From JBCBKU01 sp038521345 (GTDB taxonomy: Bacteria > Pseudomonadota > Alphaproteobacteria > Rhodobacterales > Rhodobacteraceae), in the NCBI GenBank assembly GCA_038521345.1, contig JBCBKU010000035.1, positions 1 to 18,094 of the forward strand: a stretch of 18,094 nt of DNA, read 5' to 3'. Positions 6,345-13,212 of the stretch are shown here, in pieces (positions within the stretch are counted from its first letter, which is position 1; each line of letters starts with the position of its first letter). The position numbers were made by a program, and so were the translations under genes. The notes under the pieces are model-generated. The model was given only the letters and a program-made list of their open reading frames with translations. It had not been told where the DNA came from and searched no databases.

Positions 6345-8882
6345 TTATCCGCACTTGGAATGCCCGCATTCCGTGCAAGTCATGCACCCTTCGATCATTT
6401 GAAGCGAGTACTGCCCACATCGCGGGCAGGCTGGTCCGCGCGACGTTCCGAGATTTACGACCTCGGCGCGCGGATCCGATTTCAGCGACATCCCTTCACC
6501 CTCGATAAAGCCGATGGCGATCAGGTGCCGCTCGATCACGCCGCCGATGGCCGCCAGGATCGACGGCACATATTTGCCCCCCATCCACGCACCGCCCCGC
6601 GGATCAAACACCGCCTTCAGCTCTTCGACCACGAAGGACACGTCGCCCCCCCGCCGGAACACTGCCGAGATCATCCGTGTCAGCGCCACGGTCCACGCAA
6701 AGTGTTCCATGTTCTTCGAATTGATGAAGACCTCAAACGGCCGACGATGGCCGGCCACCACGATGTCGTTGATCGTGATGTAGATCGCGTGTTCGCTTTC
6801 CGGCCATTTGAGCTTGTAGGTCTGCCCTTCAAGCTCCGAGGGCCGGTCGAGCGGGTCCGAGATATAGACGACGTCGCCATGGGGCGTTGCCGGCTCGGCC
6901 AGTCCGGCGCCCAGAACTTCCGGCGCCGGCGCGGCCCCGTCCGCGGTCTCGGCCCCCTCGCCCTCGCCAAAGAGAACCCACCGCGCCGTGACGCCCAGCA
7001 CATCGGCCACCGCGCGCGCGTCGCGGTTCGTCGGCTTGGCATCGCCGTGCCAGGCGGCGATGGTGTCGGGCTCGACCCCCGAGCGCTCGGCCAGTTCCTC
7101 GATCGCCTCGATGCCCACCGCCGCAGACGCCGTCTCGATCCGCCCCGCAATCGTCTCCGGAGCCGGTGCGGATGGGGCGACAGCCTCGTCAGAGACGCTC
7201 AGAACCGACCCGGTGACCGCGTTCGGCCGGTAGGTCGTGCAGCCCTTGCAGCCGGTCTCGTAGGCCTCTGCATAGACGTCCTTGAACGCCTCGAAGTCGA
7301 TATCCGCCGGGCAATTGATCGTCTTCGAGATCGAGGAATCGACCCATGTCTGCGCCGCGGCCTGCATCTTGACATGTTCAAGCGGCGCCAGCGTCTGGGC
7401 ATTGACGAAATGCTCGGGGAACGGCGCGTCGCCCATCATCTCGCGCCAAAGCTGGACCGCGTAATCCACCACTTCTTCCTCGGTGCGCGAACCGTCCTTC
7501 TGGAGAACCTTGCGGGTATAGGCGAAGGCGAAGACCGGCTCGATCCCGGAAGACACATTTCCCGCGTAAAGGCTGATGGTCCCCGTCGGTGCGATCGATG
7601 TCAAAAGCGCGTTGCGCACGCCGTGTTCGGCGATCTCGGCGCGCACGTCCTCGTCCATATGCTGAAGCGCACCGCTCGCCAGAAACGCGTCGCGCTCATA
7701 AAGCGGAAAGGCGCCTTTCTCGGCCGCCAGACGCGCCGATGCTCGGTATGCGGCGCGGGCAAGCGCATGCAACCAGCGCGTCGTCTGTCGCGCCGCCTCG
7801 TCCGAGCCATAGCGCAGCCCCACCATCATCAGCGCGTCGGCAAGACCCGTGACCCCAAGCCCGATCCGGCGCTTGGCCTGCGCCTCGGCCGCCTGTGCGG
7901 GCAGCGGAAACTTCGAAACATCGACCACGTTGTCCATCATCCGGACGGCGGTACCCACCAGCTCGTCCAGCGCCGCCTCGTCCAGACCTGCATCCTCGGC
8001 AAAGGGACGCTCCACCAGCCGCGCCAGGTTGATAGAGCCCAAGAGGCACGCCCCATAAGGCGGTAACGGCTGCTCGCCGCAGGGGTTGGTCGCGGCGATG
8101 GTCTCTGCATAGGCGAGGTTGTTCATCGCGTTGATCCGGTCGATGAAGATCACCCCCGGTTCCGCGTAATCATAGGTCGCCCGCATGATCTTGTTCCAGA
8201 GATCCCGCGCCGGGACCGTCCGGTAGACGGTCCCGTCAAAAACCAGATCCCAGGGCTTGTCCGCCTTCACCGCCGCCATGAAGGGGTCCGTCACCAGAAC
8301 GCTGACATTGAAGTTCCGCAGGCGCGCGGGGTCGGATTTCGCGGTGATGAAATCCTCGATATCCGGATGGTCGCAGCGCATCGTGGCCATCATCGCGCCG
8401 CGGCGCGCGCCGGCCGACATGATCGTGCGGCACATGGCGTCCCAGACATCCATGAAGCTCAAAGGCCCCGAGGCATCCGCCGCCACGCCCGCGACCGCGG
8501 CACCCTTGGGCCGGATCGTCGAGAAATCGTAACCGATCCCGCCGCCCTGCTGCATGGTCAGCGCGGCCTCTTTCAGGGCGTCGAAGATCCCGCCCATGCT
8601 GTCCGGCACCGTTCCCATGACAAAGCAGTTGAACAGCGTGACCGAGCGCGCCGTGCCCGCCCCGGCCACGATCCGCCCCGCCGGCAGGAACCGGAAATCC
8701 TCGAGCGCGGCGTAGAACCGCTCTTCCCACGTGTCCGGGTCGTCCTCGGCCGCCGCGCAGGCCCGTGCGATCCGCCGCCACGTATCCTCGACGCTGTCGT
8801 CGATGGGGGTGCCGTCCGCCTCTTTAAAGCGGTACTTCATGTCCCAGATCTGCTCGGCGATGGGCGCGGCGAAGCGGGTCAT
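6345..8882 (-). CDS. nrdJ: Adenosylcobalamin-dependent class II ribonucleotide reductase with an HTH-like insert
   Basis: An 845-residue enzyme reducing ribonucleotides to deoxyribonucleotides using a coenzyme-B12-generated thiyl radical. The radical site NPCGEQPL holds Cys268 and Glu270; Cys279 (YGACLLGSINL) and Cys86 (LFNCFV) fit the redox-active pair. IAPTGTISLYAGNVSSGIEP (430-449) is the usual phosphate-binding region. The C-terminus ends in a cysteine cluster (CPRCG at 819, then CMTCTECGHSKCG from 833) that reduces the active site and resembles a zinc finger. Between GCKGCTTYRPN (about 545-554) and YKLKWPESEHAIYITINDI (689-707) lies a long linker with a Cro/C1-type helix-turn-helix-like segment (about 578-643). 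The ATG at 8882 has AAGGA about nine bases upstream. It is divergent from the DUF1489 gene; the space between holds two NrdR-box-like sites. No B12 riboswitch is visible. Confidence 0.97.
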   Translation of the reverse strand: MTRFAAPIAEQIWDMKYRFKEADGTPIDDSVEDTWRRIARACAAAEDDPDTWEERFYAALEDFRFLPAGRIVAGAGTARSVTLFNCFVMGTVPDSMGGIFDALKEAALTMQQGGGIGYDFSTIRPKGAAVAGVAADASGPLSFMDVWDAMCRTIMSAGARRGAMMATMRCDHPDIEDFITAKSDPARLRNFNVSVLVTDPFMAAVKADKPWDLVFDGTVYRTVPARDLWNKIMRATYDYAEPGVIFIDRINAMNNLAYAETIAATNPCGEQPLPPYGACLLGSINLARLVERPFAEDAGLDEAALDELVGTAVRMMDNVVDVSKFPLPAQAAEAQAKRRIGLGVTGLADALMMVGLRYGSDEAARQTTRWLHALARAAYRASARLAAEKGAFPLYERDAFLASGALQHMDEDVRAEIAEHGVRNALLTSIAPTGTISLYAGNVSSGIEPVFAFAYTRKVLQKDGSRTEEEVVDYAVQLWREMMGDAPFPEHFVNAQTLAPLEHVKMQAAAQTWVDSSISKTINCPADIDFEAFKDVYAEAYETGCKGCTTYRPNAVTGSVLSVSDEAVAPSAPAPETIAGRIETASAAVGIEAIEELAERSGVEPDTIAAWHGDAKPTNRDARAVADVLGVTARWVLFGEGEGAETADGAAPAPEVLGAGLAEPATPHGDVVYISDPLDRPSELEGQTYKLKWPESEHAIYITINDIVVAGHRRPFEVFINSKNMEHFAWTVALTRMISAVFRRGGDVSFVVEELKAVFDPRGGAWMGGKYVPSILAAIGGVIERHLIAIGFIEGEGMSLKSDPRAEVVNLGTSRGPACPRCGQYSLQMIEGCMTCTECGHSKCG
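6954..7151 (-). other. Cro/C1-type helix-turn-helix-like segment inside NrdJ
   Basis: Encodes NrdJ residues about 578-643. The order matches an XRE-type five-helix bundle: GRIETASAAVG, then IEELAERSGVEPDTIAAW in place of the usual 'LAERSGVS..TIS.W' helix-turn-helix, then ARAVADVLGVTARWVLFGEG, close to the usual 'IAEALGVS..WLL.GEG' end. It is flanked by Ala/Pro-rich linkers (VAPSAPAPE before, APAPEVLGAG after), as expected for an inserted module. Confidence 0.7.
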
Positions 8883-8910
8883 CCGGTGATTCCTTGCTGC
8901 TAGCGGCCCA

Positions 8911-8957
8911 CCACAATAGCTTGAAGGCCGCCACTAATCCACTACCATATTGCGTGT
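8911..8957. promoter_or_regulatory. Two tandem NrdR-box-like sites
   Basis: Compared with the NrdR consensus ACACWATATATWGTGT, CCACAATAGCTTGAAG (8911-8926) matches at 10 of 16 positions, including 7 of 8 in the left half. CTACCATATTGCGTGT (8942-8957) matches at 10 of 16. Starts are 31 bases apart with 15 between, the spacing known for paired NrdR boxes. They lie 29-75 bases before nrdJ, where an NrdR repressor would be expected to act. Confidence 0.55.
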
Positions 8958-8974
8958 GGTTTGGGGACGACTCT

Positions 8975-9403
8975 GTGGATAATTTGAACCTGTTGAAGCT
9001 TTGCGTCGGCGCCGAAAAGGTCGAGGATCTGCTTCACTGGCAACGCCAGGCGCGCGCCAAGGGCCCCGACGGGCTGCCCCGTCACGTGACGCGGATGTGG
9101 CCCAAGCGCGCGGACGAGCTTCTGGACGGCGGCTCGCTCTACTGGGTGTTCAAGGGCGTGATCCTCGCCCGCCAGCCCATTCTCCGACTGGACGAGGTGC
9201 GGGGGGCCGATGGTATCCCCCGCTGCGGCATCGTGCTCGACCCCGAGATCCGGCGGACCGAGGCCGTGCCAAAGCGCCCGTTCCAGGGGTGGCGCTATCT
9301 GGCCGGCAGCGATGCGCCCCGTGACCTGCCCGAGGGCCGCACGCTCGAACCCGGTGTACCGCCGAAACTGCTCGCCGCGCTCGCCGAGATCGGGGTGCGC
9401 TAG
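8975..9403 (+). CDS. DUF1489 family protein
   Basis: A 142-residue protein of the alphaproteobacterial DUF1489 family, recognised from LLKLCVGAEKVEDLLHWQ, then PRHVTRMWPKRADELLDGGS, LYWVFKGVILARQPILRLDE and WRYLAGSDAPRDLP near the end. No enzymatic function is established. The frame is open back to 8894, but the residues before the family's conserved start look non-coding and overlap the nrdJ control region. GTG at 8975 is chosen because GGGGA lies seven bases upstream. A TTG at 8984, which would give the typical 'MNLLKLCVGA' beginning, is an alternative. The gene is transcribed divergently from nrdJ across 92 bases and converges on hisG. Confidence 0.85.
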   Translation: MDNLNLLKLCVGAEKVEDLLHWQRQARAKGPDGLPRHVTRMWPKRADELLDGGSLYWVFKGVILARQPILRLDEVRGADGIPRCGIVLDPEIRRTEAVPKRPFQGWRYLAGSDAPRDLPEGRTLEPGVPPKLLAALAEIGVR

Positions 9404-9429
9404 GGACCATCCCGGGCTGCAACGGGCGC

Positions 9430-9446
9430 GCACCGGACGCCGGTGC
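9430..9446. terminator. Hairpin between DUF1489 gene and hisG
   Basis: GCACCGG (9430-9436) and CCGGTGC (9440-9446) form a perfect 7-bp stem with a 3-base loop in the 63-base gap between two convergent genes. There is no T-run on either side, so efficient intrinsic termination is uncertain. Confidence 0.4.
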
Positions 9447-9466
9447 ACGAGGGCCCGATCCCGTGG

Positions 9467-10159
9467 CTACGCCACGCCGAGCCGGGCGAACAGATCCGCC
9501 GCTACCTGCCGGTCTGCATCCGTCCATTCGGCGACCCGGCTCTTGAAGAGCGTTGCCTGGCTTTTCAGGATCAGACCGCCATCGAGCGGTTTCAGGTGAT
9601 TGGCGCGCAGCGTCTCGCCGGTCGAGGTGATGTCGGCAATGGCCTCGGCCGTCAGGTTCCGCACCGTGCCTTCGGTGGCGCCCTGACTATCGACCAGCTG
9701 GTAATCCGCGACGCCCTCTTCACGCAGAAACTCGCGCACCAGCCGGTGATATTTGGTCGCGATCCGAAGCCGATGCCCGTGGGTCGCCCGGAACGCCCCC
9801 GCCACGGCATCGAGATCGTCAAGATCCACCACGTCGGTCCAGAACCGGGGGACGGCAAGCACGAGGTCCGCATGCCCGAAGCCCAGTTCAGCCACCTCGA
9901 CCACCCTGTCCTCCCAAAGCGCGACGCGTTCGCGCACGACGTCCTGACCGGTCACGCCCAGATGCAGGCGGCCCGCGGCCAGTTCCCGCGGGATTTCGCC
10001 AGCGGCCAGAAGCACGGTCTCGACGCCGTCCATCCCGGTTTCGGCCTTGTATTCGCGGGAATCGTCCGACGCCTCGACCGCCAGCCCGCGCGTGCCGAAC
10101 CAGTCGAAGGACTTCTGCATCAGCCGGCCTTTCGAGGGCATCCCGATCAGAACCGTCAT
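9467..10159 (-). CDS. hisG: ATP phosphoribosyltransferase catalytic subunit, short form
   Basis: A 230-residue HisG that joins ATP and PRPP in the first committed step of histidine biosynthesis. The start MTVLIGMPSKGRLM and the LGVTGQDVV segment (about 67-75) are typical. The PRPP-binding loop is at about 171-187 (AEAIADITSTGETLRAN). The protein ends near residue 230 and lacks the roughly 80-residue C-terminal regulatory domain of long-form HisG, so it depends on HisZ, encoded directly upstream. Its ATG at 10159 overlaps the hisZ stop (ATGA, 10159-10156), which implies translational coupling and equal supply of both subunits. It is the last gene of hisS-hisZ-hisG. Feedback control by histidine would act through HisZ, as known for the short-form complex. 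Confidence 0.97.
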   Translation of the reverse strand: MTVLIGMPSKGRLMQKSFDWFGTRGLAVEASDDSREYKAETGMDGVETVLLAAGEIPRELAAGRLHLGVTGQDVVRERVALWEDRVVEVAELGFGHADLVLAVPRFWTDVVDLDDLDAVAGAFRATHGHRLRIATKYHRLVREFLREEGVADYQLVDSQGATEGTVRNLTAEAIADITSTGETLRANHLKPLDGGLILKSQATLFKSRVAEWTDADRQVAADLFARLGVA

Positions 10160-11220
10160 GCTGCCGCCTCCTGATCGGCCACGAGGGCCGGGCGGATCAC
10201 GCCGCCGACCGCGGGCACTTCGCGCCCGCCGGACAGGACGCGCGTCAGCGCATCGTAGCGCCCGCCCGTCGCCACGGGCGGCAGATCGCGGCGCCCCGCA
10301 ATCGTGAACCCGAACACGAAGCCGTCGTAGTATTCCAGCGTGGTGCGCCCGAAATTTGGCTCGAACTCAAGTGCGTCTACCGGCTGACCGCCCGCATCAA
10401 GCGCGTCGAACCGGCGGGCCAGACGGTCCACGGCGCCCTGAATGGCCGACATGTCGACCGCCAGATCCCTCAGATGCGACAGGGCGTTGGGCGCGGTTTC
10501 CCGGATCGAGAGAAGATCGTCCAAAAGCTCCATCTCGACCGCCGACAAAGGGGGGGTCGCGGCATCGGCCGTGAAAAAGGCATGCCGGTCGGCCACATCG
10601 GCAGCCGTGCGCAATCCGATTTCGGGCGCGTCGCCGGGCGCAGGCGCGGGCCGCGGCTTTGGCTCGGACCGGCCGGCAAACCGATCAAGCAGCGCGCGAA
10701 ACCTTCGGGGCCGCCAGCGATGACGCAAAAGGGCCGCCTTGCGCGCCGGAGTGGTCGACAACCCCTCGATCGCGGCGGTGACAAGGCCCATATCTCCGGT
10801 CGCCGCCCGCAGGCCCAGAGGCGCCAGAAGCCGGGCGAACAGCCCGAACACCTCGGCATCGGCCACGGCCGGATCGTCGCCGCCGAAGCGTTCGTACCCC
10901 GCCTGAAGGTATTCCGACGCCCGATCGGACCCAAGTTCCTGCACCCGAAAGACCGCCCCCACATAGGAATAGCGCGCTTCGTCCGCGCCATTCGCGAGGT
11001 GGCGCAGGGTGACGGGGACGGTGAAGTCCGGCCGCAACATCATCTCGCCCCGGTGCGGATCGCGAGTGACGTAGGCGCGCGACCGGATGTCCTCGCCGTA
11101 AAGATCCAGAAGCGTTTCGGCGGGCTGCAAAACGTCGACCTCGACCGGCTCGGCGCCGGCGGCCTCGAAGGCGCGGGCGAGGCGATCGGCCTCGGCCCGG
11201 ATGGTGGCGGGATGGGGCAT
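10156..11220 (-). CDS. hisZ: ATP phosphoribosyltransferase regulatory subunit
   Basis: A 354-residue paralogue of the histidyl-tRNA synthetase catalytic core that lacks tRNA charging and serves as regulatory partner of short HisG. It shares synthetase landmarks: MLRPDFTVPVTLRHLA (motif-like, about 63-78), SYVGAVFRVQ, EYYDGFVFGF and the final GGRYDALTRVLSG. The anticodon-binding domain is missing. The start at 11220 (MPHPATIRAEADRLARAF) is chosen because its ATG overlaps the hisS stop by one base (TGATG). The frame is open for 27 more codons inside hisS, but these are the shadow of the hisS end. Placement between hisS and hisG fits joint expression. Confidence 0.95.
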   Translation of the reverse strand: MPHPATIRAEADRLARAFEAAGAEPVEVDVLQPAETLLDLYGEDIRSRAYVTRDPHRGEMMLRPDFTVPVTLRHLANGADEARYSYVGAVFRVQELGSDRASEYLQAGYERFGGDDPAVADAEVFGLFARLLAPLGLRAATGDMGLVTAAIEGLSTTPARKAALLRHRWRPRRFRALLDRFAGRSEPKPRPAPAPGDAPEIGLRTAADVADRHAFFTADAATPPLSAVEMELLDDLLSIRETAPNALSHLRDLAVDMSAIQGAVDRLARRFDALDAGGQPVDALEFEPNFGRTTLEYYDGFVFGFTIAGRRDLPPVATGGRYDALTRVLSGGREVPAVGGVIRPALVADQEAAA

Positions 11221-12704
11221 CAGTGGCGGTCCAGGATCGACTTGACTTCCGCCTCGAGCCGGTCGAGCGGCACCTCGACCTGCGCAGGCTGTGCGCGCCA
11301 TTCTTCGTGGCTGACCTCGCCGGCGAGTTTGGCCCCGAGGATCAGATCCTTGATCTGGACAACCCCTTTCGCCGCCTCGTCGGCACCTTGGATGATGGCG
11401 GCGGGTGCCGCGCGTTTGTCCGCATATTTCAGCTGGTTCCCAAAGTTCTTCGGGTTGCCGAGATAGACTTCGGCCCGAATTCCAGCACGCCGGAGCCGTC
11501 CGACCATGGCCTGGTAATCGGCCATCCGATCCCGGTCCATCACGGTCACGACGACCGGTCCCGGCGGTGCGGCAGAGGTTTCGGCGCGGGCCCGAAGCGC
11601 GGCCAGAAGCCGGTCCACGCCGATGGAAATCCCCGTTGCCGGCACTTCCTGCCCCGTGAAGCGCTTGACGAGGTCGTCGTAGCGCCCCCCGCCCGCAACC
11701 GAGCCGAACTGGCGGGGGCGGCCCTTTTCGTCCATGACCTCGAAGGTCAACTCGGCCTCGTAGACCGGCCCGGTGTAATAGCCGAGCCCGCGCACGACCG
11801 ACGGGTCGATGACAATCCGGTCGGGACCATAGCCCTGCGCCGCAAGAAGTGCGGCAATCTCTTCCAGTTCGTCGACGCCGCGTTTGCCCATCTCGGAACC
11901 GCCGACCAGTTCCTGCAGCCGCGCAACCGTGGCCGCGCCGGTGTCGCGCCGCGCGTCGACAAAACCCATTACGACATCGGATTGCGAGACACCAAGTCCG
12001 GCACCCTTGGTGTAATCCCCGCTTTCGTCCTTGCGGCCCTCGCCCAAAAGCGCCCGCACACCGGCGGTCCCAAGCCGGTCGAGCTTGTCGATGGCACGCA
12101 GGACGATCCCGCGCTCGGCCGCAAATTTCTCGGGGTCGGCAGGGTCGAGTATGCCGGCGACCTCCATCACCCCGTTCAGAACCTTCCGGTTGTTCACCCG
12201 GATGATGAAGTCACCGCCCAGCCCGAGCGCCTCGAGCGTGTCCGCCAGCATCGCGCAAATCTCGGCATCAGCCGCCATGGACGCCGATCCCACCGTGTCG
12301 GCGTCGCATTGGTAGAATTCGCGATACCGCCCCGGTCCCGGCTTTTCGTTCCGCCAGACGGGCCCCATCGTATAGCGCCGGTAGGGGGTCGGCAGATCGT
12401 TCCGGTGCTGGGCATAGACGCGGGCCAGCGGCGCGGTCAGATCATAGCGCAGCGCCAGCCAATCCCCGTCTTCCTGCCACGCGTAGACCCCCTCGTTCGG
12501 TCGGTCCACATCCGGAAGAAACTTGCCAAGCGCCTCTACCGTTTCGACGGCAGAGGATTCGAGCGGATCGAACCCGTAGAGCGCGTAGATTTCGGCAATG
12601 CGATCAAGCATTGCCTTGCGTTCGGCCACTTCGGCGCCGAAATAGTCGCGGAACCCCTTGGGCGGCTCCGCCTTCGGGCGCGGCTGCTTCTTGGGTTTGG
12701 CCAT
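11220..12704 (-). CDS. hisS: Histidyl-tRNA synthetase
   Basis: A 494-residue class II synthetase that charges tRNA-His. Visible are the N-terminal GFRDYFGAEVAERKAML, LRYDLTAPLARVYA (about 85-98), motif 2 GPVWRNEKPGPGRYREFYQC (114-133), the histidine-specific RGLGYYTGPVYE (305-316), GGGRYDDL (338-345) and motif 3 GISIGVDRLL (358-367), then an anticodon-binding domain to the end. It is longer than the E. coli enzyme because of an insertion before RGLGYYTG. The start at 12704 (MAKPKKQPRPK) is preferred over an upstream frame to 12788, which would run into the slyX promoter and gene; a GGGGA lies close upstream. It is first in the hisS-hisZ-hisG operon and divergent from slyX across 71 bases. Confidence 0.97.
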   Translation of the reverse strand: MAKPKKQPRPKAEPPKGFRDYFGAEVAERKAMLDRIAEIYALYGFDPLESSAVETVEALGKFLPDVDRPNEGVYAWQEDGDWLALRYDLTAPLARVYAQHRNDLPTPYRRYTMGPVWRNEKPGPGRYREFYQCDADTVGSASMAADAEICAMLADTLEALGLGGDFIIRVNNRKVLNGVMEVAGILDPADPEKFAAERGIVLRAIDKLDRLGTAGVRALLGEGRKDESGDYTKGAGLGVSQSDVVMGFVDARRDTGAATVARLQELVGGSEMGKRGVDELEEIAALLAAQGYGPDRIVIDPSVVRGLGYYTGPVYEAELTFEVMDEKGRPRQFGSVAGGGRYDDLVKRFTGQEVPATGISIGVDRLLAALRARAETSAAPPGPVVVTVMDRDRMADYQAMVGRLRRAGIRAEVYLGNPKNFGNQLKYADKRAAPAAIIQGADEAAKGVVQIKDLILGAKLAGEVSHEEWRAQPAQVEVPLDRLEAEVKSILDRH

Positions 12705-12775
12705 GGGATCCCCGTCACGCGATTGCGCGGGCGGGATAGCCCAAGGCCCGGATGGCGGCAAGACGAGGGACGCAG

Positions 12776-12976
12776 ATGAACGCAACACGGCTTGAAGAAG
12801 AAGTGGCGCATCTGACGCGGACGGTCGAGGATCTGTCGGATGTGGTGGCGCGACAAGCCCGCGAGATCGACCGGCTGACCGCGCGGGTGGCGATGCTGAT
12901 GGAGCGCGAGGCGGAACGAGAAGCCGATGCAGGCGGCAGCGTCGCGGTGCAGGACCGCCGCCCGCCCCATTACTAG
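12776..12976 (+). CDS. slyX: SlyX family protein
   Basis: A 66-residue protein, nearly all a coiled coil: LEEEVAHLTRTVEDLSDVVARQAREIDRLTARVAMLMEREAERE, with leucines and valines at heptad spacing. The C-terminus ends in the conserved RRPPHY. This is the SlyX family, named for a gene next to slyD in enterobacteria; the molecular function is not established. The start at 12776 has GAGGGA about five bases upstream; an in-frame ATG eight codons earlier (12752) is less likely. It is transcribed divergently from hisS. Confidence 0.9.
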   Translation: MNATRLEEEVAHLTRTVEDLSDVVARQAREIDRLTARVAMLMEREAEREADAGGSVAVQDRRPPHY

Positions 12977-12986
12977 GGCGCGCACG

Positions 12987-13010
12987 GTCGGGTCAGCCCG
13001 ACGCAACCTT
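12987..13010 (+). terminator. Hairpin after slyX
   Basis: GTCGGG (12987-12992) and CCCGAC (12997-13002) form a perfect 6-bp stem with a TCAG loop 10 bases after the slyX stop codon. It is followed by GCAACCTTT, a weak T-run. Confidence 0.5.
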
Positions 13011-13031
13011 TGGTCGTCAGAACCATCGTGC

Positions 13032-13125
13032 GCATGCATGCCATACCCGCCTTGCGCGGGCACCCTTCAGGCCCCGATGGTCCGGGCAAAGCCCGGGTTC
13101 CATGGCCTGATCCGACCGGTCGGAT
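13032..13125. repeat. Cluster of palindromes and hairpins between slyX and dnaE
   Basis: Four elements lie within 94 bases: the 10-bp palindrome GCATGCATGC (13032-13041), the hairpin CCCGC-CTTGC-GCGGG (13046-13060), the hairpin CCGGGC-AAA-GCCCGG (13082-13096) and the perfect 16-bp palindrome ATCCGACCGGTCGGAT (13110-13125), followed by TTCGG. They fill most of the gap between convergent slyX and dnaE. Termination or a REP-like element is possible. The rest of 12977-13212 shows no gene. Confidence 0.55.
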
Positions 13126-13212
13126 TTCGGTGACGTCTCCCCCAACAAGAGAGAGCCGATCATGACACCCCCCGCCGGCCAGAAGGCCGCGACCGGGGCC
13201 GTCTGGCGTGAC

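Noticed and set aside
6360..8066. 568-codon open frame on the plus strand opposite nrdJ
   Set aside because: Same antisense-shadow character; nrdJ is unmistakable on the other strand.
8883..8974. B12 riboswitch before nrdJ
   Set aside because: The 92-base gap is too short for a cobalamin riboswitch and no B12-box-like sequence is visible.
11223..12779. 518-codon open frame on the plus strand opposite hisS
   Set aside because: Antisense shadow of hisS, without motifs or a credible start.
12705..12788. 28-residue N-terminal extension of HisS
   Set aside because: It would cross the start of slyX on the other strand, and the sequence from 12704 already begins as expected for alphaproteobacterial HisS.
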